A stretch of DNA of 64,000 nucleotides, taken from the NCBI GenBank assembly GCA_019695305.1, contig JAIBAG010000014.1, forward strand, positions 1 to 64,000, given 5' to 3'. Origin of the DNA: a bacterium. Lineage in GTDB: Bacteria > UBA10199 > JAIBAG01. This document shows positions 27,392 through 34,999 of the stretch, piece after piece. The first letter of the stretch is position 1, and every line of letters begins with the position of its first letter. A program made the translations under genes and the position numbers. The notes under the pieces are model-generated. The model worked only from the letters and a program-made list of their open reading frames with translations. It searched no databases and was not told the DNA's origin.

Positions 27392-27799
27392 TTATAAGCG
27401 AGTCTTTAATTCGTCTATTGCAACATCATGAGTGTCTACTTTGGCTGCAATGCGCGCCATGGTGTGGTCAACTTTATCAAATCGATGTTCAATGTCGTTA
27501 AACCGGGTTTCGAAGCGTTTTTCTATATATTCAAATCTTTTATCAATTCTTTCAAAGCGATGTTCAATTTCTATAAACTTGGTGCTGTGATATTTTAAAG
27601 TAAGTTCAATATTATCAAAGCGAAGGTTATTTGCAGCTTTGGCTTCATCAAATTTACGATGCATTTCACTGCGTAAACCCTCTAATCCTTCCATGACAAT
27701 TCTCATGTCAGATTTGAAATGCTCGGCAACAATGCCTGCAAAACGGTGGGCGTCATCAACGCCGAAAGTTTGTTTTCTTTTTGGTTTCTTTGTTGTCAT
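27392..27799 (-). CDS. Coiled-coil protein, 135 aa
   Basis: Not recognised beyond its coiled coil. From residue ~45 onward it repeats a heptad-like RF(D/E).IE pattern (LRFDNIELTL, HRFERIDKRFEYIEKRF, RFNDIEHRFDKVDH), predicting a long rod that probably oligomerises. The N-terminus is basic (MTTKKPKRKQTF). There is no signal peptide. GGAGA lies upstream of the ATG. It is convergent with the activator gene, with 12 bp between stops. Confidence 0.65.
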   Translation of the reverse strand: MTTKKPKRKQTFGVDDAHRFAGIVAEHFKSDMRIVMEGLEGLRSEMHRKFDEAKAANNLRFDNIELTLKYHSTKFIEIEHRFERIDKRFEYIEKRFETRFNDIEHRFDKVDHTMARIAAKVDTHDVAIDELKTRL

Positions 27800-27889
27800 A
27801 TATAAATCTCCAAAACTTTAAAGTTGAAATTCTCTTTCGTCAAACGATTTGAAAAAATACTTATCCACAGGGCATATTTTTTTGTAATT

Positions 27890-28468
27890 TCACGACTTTG
27901 TGTTGTTTATAAAGACGCTATCTTTTATATGATGGGTATCGGTCCACTTTAAAAAGTTAGCAAAATGGTTTTCTAAATCTTTTAAAGTACGGGCTTGTAT
28001 TTGTAATTGCAGTGCTTCAGTTTTGCTCTTTGCTTCACAAATGTAATAACGTTCGTAAGGAAAGGGAGTGTCTTTAAGTTGCAATTCGCCACCTCGGCAT
28101 GGCCCTATTGTTTGAGGCTTGTCTTGCAAATTATTGGAAACTACTTTGGTAGTACTTTGAGATAAGGTAATAGATTTAAGATCTTCTTCAAAAATTTGAT
28201 CATAGTTTTTCCCGTTAAGTGGGAGAGTGTTGGCAATAAAAAATACCGGTGTATTTTCAAAATTGGGTGTATTTGTAGGTAAAAGCAACATAAGCACGCC
28301 TGCTTGTTGGGCAATATCGGGTTTTATAGAGTAACCTTCAATCTCACAGCCATAGAGCATCATGGTATTACGATAGGGCATGTAGCATTGAAGTTCTTGT
28401 GGTGTTTGCGCCTGTGAGGATGTGACTCCCAATAATAATATAAAAAATAAAAGAACAAGTTTATTCAT
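27890..28468 (-). CDS. Exported protein, candidate periplasmic immunity partner
   Basis: A 192-aa protein with a clear signal peptide (MNKLVLLFFILLLGVTSSQAQ). The mature part has five cysteines (LQCYMPY, YGCEIEG, GPCRGG, YICEAK), so disulfides are likely in the periplasm. No family recognised. The ATG overlaps the stop of the L,D-transpeptidase-like gene by 4 bp, so translation is coupled. A small exported protein coupled to a leaderless cell-wall enzyme is the arrangement of periplasmic immunity proteins (for example Tldi with Tlde in type VI systems). That role is inference from context. Confidence 0.65.
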   Translation of the reverse strand: MNKLVLLFFILLLGVTSSQAQTPQELQCYMPYRNTMMLYGCEIEGYSIKPDIAQQAGVLMLLLPTNTPNFENTPVFFIANTLPLNGKNYDQIFEEDLKSITLSQSTTKVVSNNLQDKPQTIGPCRGGELQLKDTPFPYERYYICEAKSKTEALQLQIQARTLKDLENHFANFLKWTDTHHIKDSVFINNTKS

Positions 28469-29190
28469 TGGCCATCTCTTTCTAAAATAATAATAACATC
28501 TGCGCTTTCGGTGCTAATAGCGTTCCAAATATCCATTGCTTGATTTTTGGGAATTGTAAGGCAGCCCTCGGATCCTCGCTCTTTATTGCCTCCAGAATGA
28601 ACGTGAATGGCGTTTGCAATCCATTGATTTCCATGGTCGGGATTTGGGCCAATGGATGGGATATATTTATTTTGATTAATAACAATCCCATCGCGATTTT
28701 TATGCCCCGTTGTACTGTATTTCCCAAGATAAACACCAGCAGCAATTCCTGGGCTATTGTCGCTTTTGTCAGGCCACGAATTACCTTCGGTACGCATTAA
28801 AATTTTTCCATTCCGATAAAGATTTATTTCGGCATTAAAAGGAGTGGGGGAGGCTTTTTCTCCATGTTCCGTCATTTTTAACACAAAGGGTGTAGGGTTT
28901 TTTGCCAGTTGATCGATGCTTTTTGTGAAGCCTGCTTGTTTATAAAGGTTGTAGCTATCTACAATATTATTTTTGACCCATTCGTAATCATTTTTTAACC
29001 CTAGTTTGTTTGCCTCGTAAGGATTTGTTTTTATTTCGTCTAAAATTTGCGAGGTCACGTAATGATTGTCGTAATTACCTTGCAATCCTGTGTCTAGCAT
29101 AGCTTCCAGGTTATTTTTAAAGCCCTCAGTGTGTAAGGGGTATGCCGCAATAGCGCCTGAAGAAAGAGCGTTGGTATTGATGGATGTCAT
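28465..29190 (-). CDS. L,D-transpeptidase-type protein without signal peptide (candidate cell-wall effector)
   Basis: A 241-aa protein. The N-terminus MTSINTNALSSGAIAAY is Ser/Asn-rich and has no signal peptide or membrane anchor. The C-terminal ~110 residues carry the YkuD-type catalytic pattern: NAIHVHSGG (His196/His198) and RGSEGCLTI (Cys210), with GKILMRTEGNSWP and SPGIAAGVYLG before it. The family makes or edits 3-3 cross-links in peptidoglycan, and type VI Tlde effectors use the same fold. It is first in an operon with an exported partner and is preceded by a consensus sigma-54 promoter and palindrome B. The ribosome site is AAGGAGA, start ATGACA. Confidence 0.75.
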   Translation of the reverse strand: MTSINTNALSSGAIAAYPLHTEGFKNNLEAMLDTGLQGNYDNHYVTSQILDEIKTNPYEANKLGLKNDYEWVKNNIVDSYNLYKQAGFTKSIDQLAKNPTPFVLKMTEHGEKASPTPFNAEINLYRNGKILMRTEGNSWPDKSDNSPGIAAGVYLGKYSTTGHKNRDGIVINQNKYIPSIGPNPDHGNQWIANAIHVHSGGNKERGSEGCLTIPKNQAMDIWNAISTESADVIIILERDGQ

Positions 29191-29210
29191 AAAATCTCCT
29201 TACCCCTCTA

Positions 29211-29228
29211 TTGCTTAATGCGTGCCAA
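29211..29228 (-). promoter_or_regulatory. Sigma-54 promoter for 29190 gene
   Basis: On the minus strand TTGGCACG (29228-29221) and AAGCA (29215-29211) are spaced GG-N10-GC. The -24 box is a perfect match. The predicted RNA start near 29201 leaves an ~11-nt leader that is almost only the AAGGAG ribosome site. Confidence 0.8.
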
Positions 29229-29298
29229 AGCTTGATTTTTTAATCACGATGAAATTCAAGATGTTATAAAATGGAGATGTGGAAGGGAGTCCTAATTG

Positions 29299-29338
29299 CA
29301 GTCTCAAAATCGGACTCTAAAGTCCGATTTTGAGACTG
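29299..29338. promoter_or_regulatory. Enhancer-type palindrome B
   Basis: CAGTCTCAAAATCGGACT (29299-29316) and its exact complement (29321-29338) surround CTAA. AGTCTCA-N24-TGAGACT is the outer dyad and GGACT/AGTCC the inner dyad. The near half-site starts 74 bp from the -24 GG at 29226. It also follows the stop of the 29385 gene by 46 bp, but has no T-run, so it does not look like a terminator. Confidence 0.8.
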
Positions 29339-29384
29339 TGGGAAAAATAATTTGTAGTTTGGCGTTGGTATGAGGGATGAGAGT

Positions 29385-30614
29385 TTAATTAGCTTGTAAA
29401 TAATTTATGACAAAATTATCACGTTCACTCTCATTGTATTCTTCGTCGTCAAAAACTTGTGTTGCATTTCTAAAACGAATAATGAAATGGCCATCATCAA
29501 GAGCCATAGTGTTAACTTCGATAAGATTATAAAAGCTTCCGCTTGTTTCGTCTAGTGGGTGATGGGTCACATTAATTGCTTCAAAATTATTGTAGTAGTC
29601 AGTGAAATCGAAGTAGATATCATTGTCTGGGTCTACTGGATACACATAGTCTTCAAAATATTTATCGATATAATCGCTATCGTTATAAACGGGAAAAACA
29701 ATAAGATATCCGTTTCCAGAGTTTGTAAAGCCCACAAGAGATATAAAATCACCCCTTGTTACAGGGACATCAAATTCATAATAGCCACTTCCTTGTCCTT
29801 GATAGTAAGTGCCATTTTCAGGTGTAAGTGTTAAGTCGTTTATTAGTTCCCGCTCTTCGTAAGTATGGCATGGTTTAGTGATGGTTATTGATGACGTGTT
29901 TGCATTGTAAGAAAGGCCCATGGCTATAAGATAACTGTTAAAAATATCAGAGTTGTTGCTATTGATTTCACTTTCTTGTTCCATGCCATCAATCGATTTA
30001 ACTTTAAGTTCTTCAGTATCCTCGTATTCAATATACCATCCGTCATCGGCAGATGTAGAAAAACTGTCAACAGCTTCAAAGTCAAAAAAAGTGTTATTGT
30101 AGTCTTCTGTTTTCAGTTTTTCATCATTTTGGTAACAAGAAAAAGTGTCGGGATTGTTGATGTATCTTTCTGCATTTAAAATGAGAGAAACACGATCTGG
30201 AACTTCGTTGCTTTCTTCAGTCCATTCGCTGTCATCATATAATAAATATTTAGATTCAAATGTGCCATATGCGCACCACGAGCCATGATTTGAGCTGTAG
30301 TCTGATATCCCAATTCCGGGTAAGCTTGTTCCAGAAAATGAGGTCCAATCGCGACACATAAAAAAATGTTTGTTTTTGTCGAGTATTAAAAAGGAATGGT
30401 CTGTTCCGCCGCTAGAACCACATACACTGTATTCACAGCCGCTAGACGTTTCAGAGCCATCAGCAGAATAGACACCTTCTATTAGCGTATCCATGGTAGA
30501 TAATGATCCCGTTGGTGGATCAGGAGGGGTGGGTGCTGGGCTGCCTGCTCCGCCACAGGCAAAAAGAAATGTGAAGAATAAGAAAGGAATATTGATTTTA
30601 ATTTTTTTTATCAT
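29385..30614 (-). CDS. Lipoprotein, 409 aa, unknown
   Basis: The start ATG 30614 follows AAAGGTGAG. The signal peptide (MIKKIKINIPFLFFTFLFAC) ends in a lipobox, and CGGAGSPAPTPPDPPTG is a typical exposed linker. The mature protein is rich in Asp, Ser and Tyr, with Cys pairs (SGCEYSVCGSSGG) and beta-rich character. No family recognised. It lies between the two candidate effector operons on the same strand, but has no -24/-12 site of its own. Confidence 0.7.
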   Translation of the reverse strand: MIKKIKINIPFLFFTFLFACGGAGSPAPTPPDPPTGSLSTMDTLIEGVYSADGSETSSGCEYSVCGSSGGTDHSFLILDKNKHFFMCRDWTSFSGTSLPGIGISDYSSNHGSWCAYGTFESKYLLYDDSEWTEESNEVPDRVSLILNAERYINNPDTFSCYQNDEKLKTEDYNNTFFDFEAVDSFSTSADDGWYIEYEDTEELKVKSIDGMEQESEINSNNSDIFNSYLIAMGLSYNANTSSITITKPCHTYEERELINDLTLTPENGTYYQGQGSGYYEFDVPVTRGDFISLVGFTNSGNGYLIVFPVYNDSDYIDKYFEDYVYPVDPDNDIYFDFTDYYNNFEAINVTHHPLDETSGSFYNLIEVNTMALDDGHFIIRFRNATQVFDDEEYNESERDNFVINYLQAN

Positions 30615-30740
30615 GGCACTCACCTTTGTTTGCTGGTTTAAATAATAAACAGTTATAAAAGCAATATAAAATTTAGGGTTAGCTCCTTTTTACATTATAG
30701 GGATATATCCTAACTTTTATTGTTAAATGGCGTGTATTTC

Positions 30741-31307
30741 TTATAATCTCAGCTCTATCGATTGAACAAATTTATCATCTTCCAAACACTGATTAGAATT
30801 GATGTTGGGGGGATTAAAGAAAATACAATCCTGGCTTTTGGCTTCAATTTTAACAAGTGTTTGAGATGTTTGTGAATATTGGATTTTTACCGGATGATCG
30901 GGAACACAGCTATTTTCCTCGTAATTTTGTTGCAAGCGTTCAGCAGGTCCAAATGTAACCGTAGACAAATTTTGAGATGATTTTTTAATCTCGTAAATTT
31001 GACAGCTTTTATCGGTCCATTTTTTTACCCAGCTTTCAATTTGGTTAGAGGGTACATCTGATTGCACGGTTATTTCAAAAATACCATTGTCTGAGAGGCT
31101 TAGCTTATTGGCTGTGCCAATATACAATGTGTTTTTGTTTTCTTTTACCGATACAGTCATTACTTCTTTAGCTTCGTTATAAGCTGTTTTGGGTAAAGAA
31201 AACGCAAGAGGAGTGTTGGCGCTTTTATATAGAGTGAATTCTTGAGCTTCTGCAGTAGTGCATGCCAGCACGCTTATAAAGGTAATAAGGTATAATTGTG
31301 GTTTCAT
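30741..31307 (-). CDS. Exported protein, candidate partner of the 31310 product
   Basis: A 188-aa protein with a signal peptide (MKPQLYLITFISVLACTTAEAQ; the Cys in SVLAC could be read as a lipobox, but TTAEA-Q is a good signal peptidase I site). The mature part is beta-rich with several Cys (KSCQIYEI, ENSCVPD, SQDCIFF, NQCLED). No family recognised. It starts 2 bp after the stop of the Cys/His hydrolase gene, like the 27890 gene after its enzyme, so a periplasmic immunity role is proposed by context only. Confidence 0.65.
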   Translation of the reverse strand: MKPQLYLITFISVLACTTAEAQEFTLYKSANTPLAFSLPKTAYNEAKEVMTVSVKENKNTLYIGTANKLSLSDNGIFEITVQSDVPSNQIESWVKKWTDKSCQIYEIKKSSQNLSTVTFGPAERLQQNYEENSCVPDHPVKIQYSQTSQTLVKIEAKSQDCIFFNPPNINSNQCLEDDKFVQSIELRL

Positions 31308-31309
31308 AA

Positions 31310-32005
31310 CTATTGAGGAATAAAAACGGTGTATCCGCCGTACTTATTGCCGTTGGTAATTTGGTTTTGAATGTGATCACTGGCTTCTTGGCCGTTGCCC
31401 AAGGCTATTGAAATATGACCATAGGGTTTTTGTGGCGATTTATCCCACACCACAATAGAGCCCGCCGGCAGCTTGTTTAAATCTTCGGCTGCTACATCGA
31501 GTGTTTTAAATTTGGGGCTTGCTAACAGCTGATCTTTGGCCTGGTAGGCAGCATAGCCTTTCAGATTAATGCCCATTTGATACAAAGCGCTTTTAACTCC
31601 ACGGTAGCACTTGCCTTTAGAGCTCATGTCGGTTGCCACTGTGGTAGCTGCAAAGGCTAATTTGTCGCCAAAGGTTTGGAGTTTTGTGGGGCTTTGTGCT
31701 GCACCGGCCATATTTTGTAATCTAAAATTGTAAGTATCAACAGACGGCTTCACAATTTGATTGCGGGTATCGGCATAAGTTGTGGGTAAGTTAAAAAGCT
31801 TGGTGAGTTGTGGGTGTTGGCTCGAAAATTCGAAGAGTTTTTGAGTGATAAAATCGGGATCAAAATGTTTTTGTATCCCTTCCTTTAAAATACCGCTGTA
31901 TTCTTTAAAAAAAGTTTCAGGGGTTACTTTGGGACTGTTTGATAAAAATAGGTTTGGGTTAAAGTTTATTTTGTTTGTATCTATATTGAAGTTGAATGTT
32001 GTCAT
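31310..32005 (-). CDS. Cys/His (NlpC/CHAP-like) hydrolase without signal peptide (candidate cell-wall effector)
   Basis: A 231-aa protein with N-terminus MTTFNFNIDTNKINFNPN, Asn/Thr-rich and no signal peptide. The C-terminal ~100 residues resemble papain-like peptidoglycan amidases: Cys133 at the start of a helix (GKCYRGVKSALYQMG), AGSIVVWD, and YGHISIALGNGQEASDH with His197 and Asp210. Tae-type type VI effectors have this Cys...GH(I/V) layout. The gene is preceded by palindrome C and a sigma-54 promoter and followed by a gene for an exported protein. Amidase activity and secretion are inferred. Confidence 0.7.
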   Translation of the reverse strand: MTTFNFNIDTNKINFNPNLFLSNSPKVTPETFFKEYSGILKEGIQKHFDPDFITQKLFEFSSQHPQLTKLFNLPTTYADTRNQIVKPSVDTYNFRLQNMAGAAQSPTKLQTFGDKLAFAATTVATDMSSKGKCYRGVKSALYQMGINLKGYAAYQAKDQLLASPKFKTLDVAAEDLNKLPAGSIVVWDKSPQKPYGHISIALGNGQEASDHIQNQITNGNKYGGYTVFIPQ

Positions 32006-32028
32006 AAAGTCTCCTTGAGCTTTAAGTA

Positions 32029-32046
32029 TTCCAAAACACGTGCCAG
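32029..32046 (-). promoter_or_regulatory. Sigma-54 promoter for 32005 gene
   Basis: On the minus strand TGGCACG (32045-32039) and TTGG (32034-32031) have the GG-N10 spacing; the -12 C is G. AAGGAGA and ATGACA follow, as in the 29190 gene. Confidence 0.75.
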
Positions 32047-32115
32047 GTATTTTAAAATTAAAAAGCGAGAATAATCAGAGGTTTGTAAATTGGGATAAAA
32101 GGCGTGAGTCCGACA

Positions 32116-32158
32116 ACAGTCTCAATATCGGACTGGATAGTGTCACCGGTGAGACTGT
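32116..32158. promoter_or_regulatory. Enhancer-type palindrome C, shared by divergent promoters
   Basis: ACAGTCTCA (32116-32124) and TGAGACTGT (32150-32158) are exact complements, i.e. AGTCTCA-N25-TGAGACT, with an inner CGGACT. The near edge is 74 bp from the -24 GG of the minus promoter (32044) and about 119 bp from that of the plus promoter (32275). Its position between divergent genes rules out a terminator role. Confidence 0.78.
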
Positions 32159-32273
32159 GCTTAAACTATTGGTTTGAGAGGCAAATAGTGCCAGGAATCA
32201 AAAAACTGACGGTCTTTCTTCTAGTAAAACATATATAAATCAATGTGTTATATATTAAAAAGGGGTTTGTTTT

Positions 32274-32289
32274 TGGCATCCTCCTTGCT
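32274..32289 (+). promoter_or_regulatory. Sigma-54 promoter for 32303 gene
   Basis: TGGCAT (32274-32279) and TTGCT (32285-32289), GG-N10-GC. The expected RNA start is about 32300, only 2-3 nt before the ATG at 32303, so the mRNA would be nearly leaderless. Confidence 0.72.
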
Positions 32290-32302
32290 TTATCTATAAA
32301 GC

Positions 32303-32560
32303 ATGAACATCCATCAATGGCAAAAGCGCTATTTAGAGTTAGCCGAAACAGTAAACACAGAAACTTCAGTGGGCCTTGAAACCCTCGATTGTCAGCTTAC
32401 AACCTTGAGTGTCGATTTGTTTGAAAGCGAAGAAAAAAATCAAAAGCTGGAAAGACGTGTGAAAGAAATTTTAGAATTGCGCGCCAATCTTAATACCCAG
32501 GTTGAAATTTTAAACGGACATTTGTGTCATTTAAACACCGGTGTTATCCATAGCGTTTAA
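32303..32560 (+). CDS. Small coiled-coil protein, 85 aa
   Basis: Not recognised. It is almost entirely helical with heptad Leu spacing (LEERRVKEILELRANLNTQ-type, residues ~45-75), predicting a coiled-coil dimer; there is no signal peptide. A strong sigma-54 promoter ends just before the ATG and there is no Shine-Dalgarno, so translation would be leaderless unless the true start differs. Its stop overlaps the stop of the convergent Ppx/GppA gene by 4 bp. It shares palindrome C with the 32005 effector gene, so it may be an adaptor or chaperone for it (inference). Confidence 0.6.
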   Translation: MNIHQWQKRYLELAETVNTETSVGLETLDCQLTTLSVDLFESEEKNQKLERRVKEILELRANLNTQVEILNGHLCHLNTGVIHSV

Positions 32561-33483
32561 GCTAAAAGCTTATCCGAAATTTCGTAGAGCAAACCTTCTT
32601 TTAATCCGCATCCGGGGATATGGCATTTTTCTATATCGGCCTCGGTCATTACTTTTAAAATCATGGTGGCAGCCGGTAAAATAACATCGGCTCTGTCAGA
32701 ATGAATATCAAATTTATCCATTCGCTCTTTAATATCGGTTTTTTTTATTTGAGCGATTACATAATTTAAATCTTTTACTGTAAATTTGTTGGAGGAGTTG
32801 CGCTCAAGCAGCATTTTACGCAGGCGGCCCAGGCTTTCAAAATTGCCGCCTGTGCCCACAAACATATCAATATTGCCCTTGGCCCGGGCTGCATCTATAA
32901 ACTCTTTAATACCCGTATGTTTAGCAGCCAGGTCGGGTAAATTGTCTTCCGATAATTTTTTTTGATTCATAATTTCTAGCAAGCGCACAGTGCCGGCAGG
33001 GAAGGTTTTGCAGGCTAAGATTTTGCCTTTAAGCGAATGAGTAAGCTCTACACTGCCGCCGCCAATATCCATCAGCAAAACGTTTTTATCGGCAATTTCG
33101 GCATTTTTAGATACGGCCAAATGAATAAGACGTCCTTCTTCCATGGCATCAATTACTTCTAACTTAATGCCGGCTTGGGCCAGGATGGCCTCTGCTGTTT
33201 CTTTTCCATTAGAAGCGTCGCGCAACGCGCTGGTTGCTACAGCTCTATAATGAAGGATTTTACGGTTATTGATAACTTTACGAAATTTTTGGAACGCATC
33301 CACTGTACGCTTGATAGTAGAAGAAGCAATTTTACCTTCGGTAAAGGTATCGTGACCTAACCTGATCGCTTTACGGAATTTTTTAATAGGCACGATGCTG
33401 CCATCATTTTTGGCTTCGGCTACCATAAAACGGATAGCGTTAGAGCCTACATCAATAGCAGCAATAGGGATGGAAAAGTCCAT
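32557..33483 (-). CDS. Ppx/GppA-family exopolyphosphatase
   Basis: A 308-aa cytoplasmic phosphatase of the ASKHA fold. The first phosphate loop is AAIDVGSNAIRFMVAE (~8-23) and the second LLMDIGGGSVELTH (~140), with RAVATSALRDASN between them. The family hydrolyses polyphosphate or pppGpp. It ends after the two-domain phosphatase core and lacks the C-terminal HD-like domains of the ~500-residue E. coli enzymes, so the choice between Ppx and GppA activity is open. Confidence 0.88.
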   Translation of the reverse strand: MDFSIPIAAIDVGSNAIRFMVAEAKNDGSIVPIKKFRKAIRLGHDTFTEGKIASSTIKRTVDAFQKFRKVINNRKILHYRAVATSALRDASNGKETAEAILAQAGIKLEVIDAMEEGRLIHLAVSKNAEIADKNVLLMDIGGGSVELTHSLKGKILACKTFPAGTVRLLEIMNQKKLSEDNLPDLAAKHTGIKEFIDAARAKGNIDMFVGTGGNFESLGRLRKMLLERNSSNKFTVKDLNYVIAQIKKTDIKERMDKFDIHSDRADVILPAATMILKVMTEADIEKCHIPGCGLKEGLLYEISDKLLA

Positions 33484-33577
33484 AATGTTCTATAGGCAAG
33501 CCTCTCATACTTTTCAAGAATGAAGAAAGGGTATTTTTTGATTGTCATCCCGCTAAAAGCGTCTACAATAGGCCACC

Positions 33578-34009
33578 ATGCTTGAACAAATTTCACCTAC
33601 TGCCCTTTGGGCTATTACCGGCATTATCCTTATTATTATCGAAGTTTTTACCGGAACCTTTGCAGTTTTGTTTTTTGGCCTGGCGGCTTTATTGGTAGCT
33701 GCTCTCAAGTTTTTTGGACTAAATAATATAACCCTTGAGTTGATCATATTTGGTTTATCTGGTTTGTCGGGGCTTTTATTATTCAGAAAAAAATTTGCCG
33801 CTAATTTTGGTGCTTCAAAAAACTTCTCGGCCGACGCCGGTCATCATGTAGTTTTAAATGAAAATATTGTTCCCGGAAACGTGGGTACTGTTGATTATCA
33901 GGGAACCAAATGGACGGTTGTTAATGCCGATACACGTGCTTTAAATGCCGGAGAAAAAGTTGTTATTAGTAAAACTGAAGGAACTAAACTGTTTGTAACT
34001 GGAAACTAA
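33578..34009 (+). CDS. NfeD-like membrane protein
   Basis: A 143-aa protein with two to three transmembrane helices in the first ~70 residues, followed by a small OB-fold domain with the typical GNVGTVDYQGTKWTVVNAD...AGEKVVI pattern. NfeD proteins pair with SPFH/stomatin proteins in membrane microdomains; the SPFH gene follows 9 bp downstream, which confirms the pairing. Confidence 0.88.
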   Translation: MLEQISPTALWAITGIILIIIEVFTGTFAVLFFGLAALLVAALKFFGLNNITLELIIFGLSGLSGLLLFRKKFAANFGASKNFSADAGHHVVLNENIVPGNVGTVDYQGTKWTVVNADTRALNAGEKVVISKTEGTKLFVTGN

Positions 34010-34018
34010 GGAGATTAA

Positions 34019-34936
34019 ATGTATACAGCTATTATATTTGCCGCATTTGCCATTATATTTTTCTTTAAAACCGTTAAAATTGTGCCGCAGCAATCGGCTT
34101 ATGTTATCGAACGGCTAGGTAAATACAGCCGCACGCTAGACGCCGGCTTGCATATTGTGGTGCCGTTTGTCGATCAGATCCGTTACAAGCATCAATTAAA
34201 AGAAATTGTTCTCGATATCCCCGAGCAAATTTGTATCACCAAAGATAACGTGCAGGTGCACATAGACGGCGTTATTTTCTTCCGTGTGGTAGATGCCCAG
34301 CGCGCTTCTTACGGTGTTAATAATTATATCCAGGCAATCATTCAATTAGCGCAAACCACATTGCGTTCTGAAATTGGTAAAATTGATTTGGACCGCAGCT
34401 TTGAAGAACGCGAAAAAATCAACAATGCCATTGTGCTTTCTATCGATCACGCAACTGATCCCTGGGGTGTTAAGGTGTTGCGCTACGAAATGAAATCAAT
34501 TACGCCTCCTAAAGATGTATTGGAAGCCATGGAAAAACAGATGCGTGCCGAACGCGAAAAGCGTGCGCAAATCTTGGTTTCTGAGGGTGATCGTGATGCC
34601 AAGATCAACCGTGCCGAAGGTATTAAACAAGAAACAATTAAAAATTCTGAAGCTGAAAAACAGAAAAAAATTAACGAAGCTGAAGGTCAGGCTCAGGCTA
34701 TTATGTCGGTGGCCAGTGCGACGGCGCTCAGTCTTTCCAAAATTGCAGAATCTATCAAGCAGCCCGGTGGGGATATGGCTACCAAGCTTGTTGTAGCCGA
34801 AAAATATCTGCAGGAATTTGGCAAGTTGGCTCAGGCTACCAACACCATGATAGTGCCAGGATCGGTATCGGATATTAGTGGGATGATTGCTACCGCCATG
34901 TCGGTTTTTGAAAGCGCTAAAGGGGCAAAGCAGTAA
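34019..34936 (+). CDS. SPFH/Band 7 (stomatin/QmcA-like) protein
   Basis: A 305-aa protein with one N-terminal membrane segment (residues ~2-18) and a Band 7 domain starting VPQQSAYVIERLGKYSRTLDAGLH. AQTTLRSEIGKIDLDR and the long Ala/Glu helix EKRAQILVSEGDRDAKINRAEG are diagnostic. It oligomerises in membrane microdomains and affects protease or membrane quality control. It forms an operon with nfeD, with GGAG ahead of the ATG. Confidence 0.93.
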   Translation: MYTAIIFAAFAIIFFFKTVKIVPQQSAYVIERLGKYSRTLDAGLHIVVPFVDQIRYKHQLKEIVLDIPEQICITKDNVQVHIDGVIFFRVVDAQRASYGVNNYIQAIIQLAQTTLRSEIGKIDLDRSFEEREKINNAIVLSIDHATDPWGVKVLRYEMKSITPPKDVLEAMEKQMRAEREKRAQILVSEGDRDAKINRAEGIKQETIKNSEAEKQKKINEAEGQAQAIMSVASATALSLSKIAESIKQPGGDMATKLVVAEKYLQEFGKLAQATNTMIVPGSVSDISGMIATAMSVFESAKGAKQ

Positions 34937-34999
34937 AATTTTGATATTTTCATTTAAAGATTGCTGTTTTAATGCCGTAAAAGGGTATAGAGGATAGTT

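Noticed and set aside
29299-29338. Perfect 18-bp hairpin as terminator of the 29385 gene
   Set aside because: No T-run on either strand, and the same element occurs between divergent genes at 32116, where nothing terminates.
32180-32200. TGGCACT...GC as another minus-strand sigma-54 promoter
   Set aside because: The GG and GC are 8 bp apart instead of 10.
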